A stretch of 10,988 bases of DNA from a bacterium (GTDB lineage: Bacteria; Verrucomicrobiota; Verrucomicrobiia; Chthoniobacterales; Terrimicrobiaceae), in assembly GCA_009920585.1 (NCBI GenBank), contig RFZT01000055.1, positions 1 to 10,988 of the forward strand, in the 5' to 3' direction. A program made the translations under genes and the position numbers. The notes under the pieces were generated by a model. It was not told the DNA's origin and made no database searches. It saw nothing but the letters and a program-made list of their open reading frames with translations. The first letter of the stretch is position 1. Each line of letters opens with the position of its first letter. Of this stretch, positions 6,953-10,988 are shown piece after piece.

Positions 6953-8437
6953 ATGAATGTCATCGAACAACTCAGGCACGACAACGGGCTCCTCAATACC
7001 CGTCGGCAGTTTTTAAAATCCTGCATCGCCGGTCTCGGCACCGCATGGATATCCAGCATGAAAATGGATGTGCTCGCGGGCGAGTTGGCTTCCATCGGTC
7101 ATGCTGGAAACCAGTCAGCTCTCGATGCCCACTTGGCCCACTTCGCGCCGAAAGCCAAACGCGTGATCTTCCTGCACATGGCGGGTGCTCCGAGCCAGCT
7201 CGAGCTTTTCGATTTTAAACCCGAACTCGCCAGACTCAACGGTGCGGATTGCCCCAAGGAATTCCTCGAAGGTCAAAACTTCGCCTTCATTCAAGGTGTC
7301 CCAAAAATGCTCGGCACCCAGTATCCCTTCCATCAGGCCGGCGACAACAAGCAATGGATCAGTGACCGCCTGCCCTACACGGAGAAGGTCATCGACGATC
7401 TCTGCATCATCCGTTCGATGTATACCGACCAGTTCAACCACGCCCCGGCGCAACTCCTCATGCACACCGGGCACACCATCCTTGGCCATCCCTCCATCGG
7501 ATCTTGGTCTACCTACGGCCTTGGCAACGACAACCAAAACCTCCCAGGCTTCATCGTGCTCGCCTCGGGCGGCAGCCAACCAGATGCTGGAAAAGCCGTT
7601 TGGGGCAGCGGCTTCCTGCCTTCCGTCTACCAAGGCGTGCAGTGCCGCTCGGAAGGCGATCCAGTTCTTTATCTTGGCTCGCCGGAGGGCATTCCCCGCG
7701 ATGTGCGGCGCAAGGCGATTGATGCCATCACCCGCATCAACGAGGAAACCCACGAGGAAATACAAGATCCCGAGACCATCGCCCGCATCCAGCAATACGA
7801 GACCGCATTCCGCATGCAGATCCATGCGAGCGACGCCTTCGACATTAAGAAGGAACCCGACTACATCCACGCGCTTTACGGCTCGAATCCTGGCGGATCG
7901 AGTTTCGCCAACAACTGCCTCTTGGCCCGCCGCCTCGCCGAGCGCGGCACCCGCTTCATCCAGCTTTTCGACTGGGGCTGGGACTCCCATGGTGCCGCCG
8001 AGAGCGAGGCGCTGAATGGGGGTTTTTCTCGCAAGTGCCAAAGCGTTGACCAAGCCACCTACGGCCTAATTACCGACTTGAAACAACGCGGCATGCTTGA
8101 GGACACACTCGTGATCTGGGGCGGCGAATTCGGTCGCACTCCGATGCGCGAAAACCGTGGTGGCGCCGAGATGAAATTCATCGGCCGCGACCACAACCCA
8201 GGCGCCTTCACCATCTGGATGGCCGGCGCCGGCATCAAACCTGGCAGCTTCGGTGAAACCGATCCCATCGGCTACCGCGCCATCAAAGACAAGGTGAGTG
8301 TTTACGATCTTCAAGCGACCATCCTGCACTCCATGGGCCTGAATCACCAAAAACTTAGCTATCAGTTCCAAGGGCTAAACCAGACACTCACGCCAGTCAA
8401 CAAATCTTCTCGAGTCATCAATGAGTTGTTTGCATGA
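6953..8437 (+). CDS. Tat-exported DUF1501 family protein
   Basis: 494 residues, full length for the family. A twin-arginine signal is visible at residues 16-22 (TRRQFLK), followed by a hydrophobic stretch, so it is exported folded. DUF1501 proteins belong to the alkaline-phosphatase/sulfatase-like fold. Recognisable family segments are HMAGAPSQLELFDFKP, NHAPAQLLMHTG, FDWGWDSHG (339-347), WGGEFGRTP (389-397) and GRDHNPGAFTIWMAGAG (411 onward); the Asp/His residues in these are plausible metal ligands. The substrate is unknown. It lies 18 bp after the DUF1553 gene on the same strand with no terminator between, so it is the third gene of the operon. No Shine-Dalgarno is apparent. The start is supported by correct placement of the Tat motif near the N-terminus. 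Confidence 0.95.
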   Translation: MNVIEQLRHDNGLLNTRRQFLKSCIAGLGTAWISSMKMDVLAGELASIGHAGNQSALDAHLAHFAPKAKRVIFLHMAGAPSQLELFDFKPELARLNGADCPKEFLEGQNFAFIQGVPKMLGTQYPFHQAGDNKQWISDRLPYTEKVIDDLCIIRSMYTDQFNHAPAQLLMHTGHTILGHPSIGSWSTYGLGNDNQNLPGFIVLASGGSQPDAGKAVWGSGFLPSVYQGVQCRSEGDPVLYLGSPEGIPRDVRRKAIDAITRINEETHEEIQDPETIARIQQYETAFRMQIHASDAFDIKKEPDYIHALYGSNPGGSSFANNCLLARRLAERGTRFIQLFDWGWDSHGAAESEALNGGFSRKCQSVDQATYGLITDLKQRGMLEDTLVIWGGEFGRTPMRENRGGAEMKFIGRDHNPGAFTIWMAGAGIKPGSFGETDPIGYRAIKDKVSVYDLQATILHSMGLNHQKLSYQFQGLNQTLTPVNKSSRVINELFA

Positions 8438-8508
8438 CACCCCATATCTGTCGTGTCGGGAAAGGCCAGGGTTGCATGTCAATATGTGGGACTGACCCTC
8501 AACTGTTG

Positions 8509-8531
8509 TGGGAGGGGGCCCATTTTTTTTT
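8509..8531 (+). terminator. Possible weak terminator after the DUF1501 operon
   Basis: TGGG (8509-8512), six-base loop, CCCA (8519-8522), followed by nine T residues (8523-8531). The stem is only 4 bp, though nearby CCCTC/GAGGG pairing could extend the structure. The long T tract is the best argument. Confidence 0.35.
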
Positions 8532-8573
8532 CGAGGTTTTGGCTGAAGAATAGTGGTACGAGCATATCTCACG

Positions 8574-8597
8574 CGGAGGCGCGGAGGCGCGGAGGGG
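8574..8597 (+). repeat. GCGGAGGC short tandem array
   Basis: Three consecutive units of the 8-mer GCGGAGGC (the last incomplete) follow TCTCAC, then a run of G. It resembles the widespread TCTCACGC(A/G)GAGGCGC(A/G)GAG intergenic repeats that I recall from many bacterial genomes. It is non-coding; open frames across it are compositional. Confidence 0.6.
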
Positions 8598-8629
8598 GGG
8601 GAGAGGAGCTTAAACCAAATCGATAAAAA

Positions 8630-8742
8630 GGTAGGGACGCCGCGCCGCCGGTGTCCCAAACATCAGGCGCAACGCGCCGTCTCTGAGATACAAAGGCGCC
8701 TTCAGCGCGAGAGACGGACGGCGACGGCGCGCCATCCCTACC
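8630..8742. repeat. 113-bp element with imperfect terminal inverted repeats
   Basis: The first 27 bases (GGTAGGGACGCCGCGCCGCC onward) match the reverse complement of the last 27 (GGTAGGGATGGCGCGCCGTC onward) at 22 positions. A nested inner stem, CCGTCTCT (8677-8684) with AGAGACGG (8710-8717), makes the whole element a two-level palindrome. It carries no ORF with gene character. Size and structure fit a MITE- or REP/BIME-like element. Confidence 0.8.
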
Positions 8743-8771
8743 AATTTTTAGAAATAGTATGCATAGAGGTC

Positions 8772-8941
8772 ATTGTTTCTTTGCAATTAGACTTTGCAGC
8801 GCAAAAGAAGGGGGGCATGGCCGTCCCGGCCGTGTGGAGACTGGTCTACTTTCTCGCACCATGCCCATTGGAACCAAGGAGCCCTCCAACGCACACAGGC
8901 GAGACGCGCTGTGTCCCTCTACTAAAATCCAAAAGCAAGCT
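8772..8941 (+). repeat. Dispersed ~180 bp repeat, copy C (truncated, most diverged)
   Basis: Same family and orientation as 347-526 and 2110-2296. The core hairpin is kept: CATGGCCG (8816-8823), loop TCC, CGGCCGTG (8827-8834). About ten bases are missing after GGAGC near 8882. The element stops after CCAAAAGCAAGCT, so the right arm of the terminal hairpin and the right terminal inverted repeat are absent. Confidence 0.8.
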
Positions 8942-9097
8942 CCAATTCCGAAGAAGGGGCTTTGTTTTCAAGTGTCGAAAAAATACAAAAAATAAACGAC
9001 GAAATACAAGACGCCCTGACTATGAAGGATTACAAATTGAACCTATCCATCCGCTAGTTTACTCCTCCACGCCTGCACCAGCTGCCCAGCCCGACCC
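8942..9097. other. AT-rich spacer between repeat copy C and the GH2 pseudogene
   Basis: No gene or convincing promoter is visible. AAATACAA occurs twice (8981-8988 and 9002-9009) in an A-rich context. No Shine-Dalgarno precedes the GH2 start. Confidence 0.4.
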
Positions 9098-10988
9098 ATG
9101 AAAAAGCCCACGACCTGTTGTTTTCTTTTCCTCCTCCTCGCCACGCTTCTGCCGCTTGGCGCCGCGGAACCCTCCTGCGAGCGCCTGTCCTTTGACCAAG
9201 GGTGGCTCTTCCACAAAGGAGACATTCCGTTTCCGGAGGTGAAAGGTCATTTCATCACCTATACAAGCGCCAAGGCTGGATCCGCTTCTGGCGCGGCGGC
9301 CCAAGCTTTCGACGACTCTGGTTGGCAACCGGTCGACCTTCCGCACGATTGGGCCTCCGAGTCGCCGATCATCGCCGGCATTTTCAGGTCGATCCCGCCG
9401 ATCGCGGCAAGCATTTCGAACTTCAATTCGACGGCGTCTCCACGCACTGCACTGTTTGGGTGAATGGCACGGTCGTGCATCGCAACTGGTGCGGCTACAC
9501 CTCGTTCTCTGCCGATATCACCCCGCTTCTCAAATACGGCGACGAGTTCAACACCGTGGCGGTGCGCGTCGATGCTGAGGCCCAGGAGGGCTGGTGGTAT
9601 GAGGGCGCGGGAATTTACCGCCACACTTGGATGGTGAAGCGCCCGCCGGTTCACATCGTCACCGATGGCGTCTTCGCCCAGCCTGTGAAGGCTCAGGATG
9701 GTCAATGGTCGATCCCCGCCGAGGTCACTCTCGCCAACTCGGGTGGAAAAAATGCCACGGCCACGGTGGAGATCACGCTTTTTGACCCGGATGGCAAGCC
9801 CGTTGGCACGGTGTCCCAATCTTGCGATGTCGCCGTGCTCGGCGAGGCGACGGCCAAGCTCACTCTGGCAGTCAAAAATCCACGCCTGTGGTCGGTGGAT
9901 TCGCCGACCCTGTATTCGGTGAAAACTGTCCTCAAAGACGGCGAACGGATTTGGGATGAAACGGTCACGCCGGCTGGATTTCGCACGCTGCGCTTTGACG
10001 CCGCGACCGGTTTCTATCTCAACGACAAGCCGCTCAAAATCCAAGGCGTGTGCGTCCATCAAGACCACGCCCAAGCTCAAGGAAATGGGCGTGAATGCCA
10101 TTCGGTGCTCGCACCATCCGCCTGCCGCCGAGCTACTCCAAGTCTGCGACCGCATGGGCATGCTCGTGATGGATGAGGTGAGAAACTTCAACTCCTCGCC
10201 GGAATACATTCGCCAGCTCGAATGGATGGTCCGCCGCGACCGCAACCACCCGAGTGTTTTCATGTGGTCGGTGTTCAACGAGGAGCCATTCCAAGGAACC
10301 GAGGTCGGCTACGAAATGACCCGCCGACTGGTCGCGGCCGTGAAGCGTCTCGACACCAGTCGATCCGTCACAGCCGCGATGAATTTTGGATTTATGAACC
10401 CGATCAATGTCTCGCAGGCCGTGGATGTGATGGGATTCAATTACCAACAGAAGAGCTACGATGCCTTTCACAAGCTGAATCCGAATCTGCCGCTCCTCAG
10501 CTCCGAGGACACCTCCGCCTTCATCACGCGCGGCGAGTATGAGACCAACAAGGAAAAGCACACGGCCGACTCGCGCGACACCTTCGCGGCCCGTTGGGGA
10601 GCCACCCACCGCGAGGGTTGGAAGAAGATCGCCGAGCGCCCGTTCATTGCGGGTGGGTTTGTCTGGACCGGCTTCGACTACGCTGGCGAGCCGACGCCCT
10701 TCGAATGGCCGAGCGTCAGTTCGTCCTTCGGCATTTTGGATCTCTGCGGATTTCCCAAGTCCGCGTTTTACATCCACCAGGCCAATTGGCGAAAAGACAT
10801 CGATGTGCTCGAGTTGATCCCGCACTGGAACTGGAGCGGACGTGAGGGGCAGAGCATTCAAGTGATGGCCCTCTCCAACGCGGATTCGGTGGAACTTTTC
10901 CTGAATGGAAAATCCCTCGGCGAAAAACCGGTCAATCCCTTCGATATGGTTCATTGGGATGTGATCTATGAGCCCGGTGCGTTGCTGG
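9098..10988 (+). pseudogene. Glycoside hydrolase family 2 (beta-galactosidase-like), two frameshifts, 3' end outside window
   Basis: GH2 enzymes cleave beta-linked sugars; this resembles GalA-type beta-galactosidases with a DUF4982-like region near the end. Residues 1-23 are a Sec signal peptide (LLATLLPLGAA). The coding content changes frame twice. Segment 1 (9098 to ~9380) reaches LPHDWASESPIIAG and then loses frame, with a stop at 9461-9463. Segment 2 (~9383 to ~10070) resumes in another frame at HFQVDPADRGKHFELQFDG and runs to QGVCVHQDHA, with its stop at 10174-10176. Segment 3 returns to the first frame at KLKEMGVNAIRCSHHPP and stays open to the edge. Each junction lacks about 10-20 residues that family members normally have (the GYLPGG-GWYRK region and the stretch between HQDHA and KLKEMG). 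The catalytic acid/base lies in WSVFNEEP (GAG 10280-10282), the nucleophile probably in SSEDTS (GAG 10505-10507). Assembly error is the main alternative to true decay. Confidence 0.88.

Noticed and set aside
8574..8597. GCGGAGGC array as a CRISPR or origin iteron
   Set aside because: Units are contiguous without spacers, only three are present, and no cas or replication gene is nearby.
8981..9009. AAATACAA twice with a 21-bp period upstream of the GH2 pseudogene
   Set aside because: The context is A-rich and low complexity, flanks do not match, the motif differs from the CCCAAATCTT pair and no promoter is nearby; chance is likely.
8553..9101. 182-codon plus-strand open frame with Arg-rich product
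   Set aside because: It runs through three different repeat elements (GCGGAGGC array, 113-bp palindrome, copy C), so it is not a gene.

Overview
The window looks like chromosome from a member of the Planctomycetes-Verrucomicrobia group, most likely a Verrucomicrobiota (Opitutae-type) bacterium. This rests on recognising families typical of those phyla: PSCyt1/DUF2231 cytochromes with leucine-rich repeats, DUF1549/DUF1553 (PSCyt2/PSD1) proteins and DUF1501 Tat proteins. It also rests on intergenic repeats built around a GGCCG-CGGCC hairpin. The phylum call is inference from gene content. No rRNA, tRNA or CRISPR array was seen.

Layout, left to right. Bases 1-281 on the minus strand hold a broken fragment that looks like the C-terminal end of a PIN-domain (VapC-like) nuclease. 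Next comes copy A of a ~180 bp dispersed repeat (347-526), then a featureless spacer. An intact AraC-family regulator (850-1695) is followed by a 60-residue secreted Cys/Lys/Glu-rich protein (1776-1958) that ends in two back-to-back strong terminators (1988-2048). Repeat copy B (2110-2296) separates this from the main operon.

The main operon is three plus-strand genes. The first is a membrane-anchored c-type cytochrome with C-terminal leucine-rich repeats (2415-3980). A 4-bp ATGA overlap joins it to a probable lipoprotein with two CxxCH motifs, the DUF1549/DUF1553 protein (3977-6934). A Tat-exported DUF1501 protein (6953-8437) follows. Upstream of the operon is a 10-bp direct repeat with a 21-bp period, abutting a plausible sigma70 promoter; this is the geometry of an AraC-type activator site. 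The AraC regulator about 700 bp upstream is therefore a candidate controller. All three proteins should act outside the cytoplasm; the family's biochemical role is not settled.

The 660 bp after the operon form a repeat island: a weak terminator-like structure, a GCGGAGGC tandem array, a 113-bp element with long imperfect terminal inverted repeats, and repeat copy C, which lacks its right end. Right of this, 9098 to the window edge, lies a glycoside hydrolase family 2 (beta-galactosidase-like) gene with signal peptide and catalytic glutamates. It is split into three reading-frame segments by two apparent small deletions, so it is annotated as a pseudogene (or an assembly artefact) and runs off the window.

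The most distinctive material is (i) the three-copy ~180 bp repeat with short terminal inverted repeats and two hairpins, (ii) the 21-bp-phased repeat at the cytochrome operon promoter, (iii) the small secreted protein with cysteines spaced exactly ten residues apart, and (iv) the doubly deleted GH2 gene.
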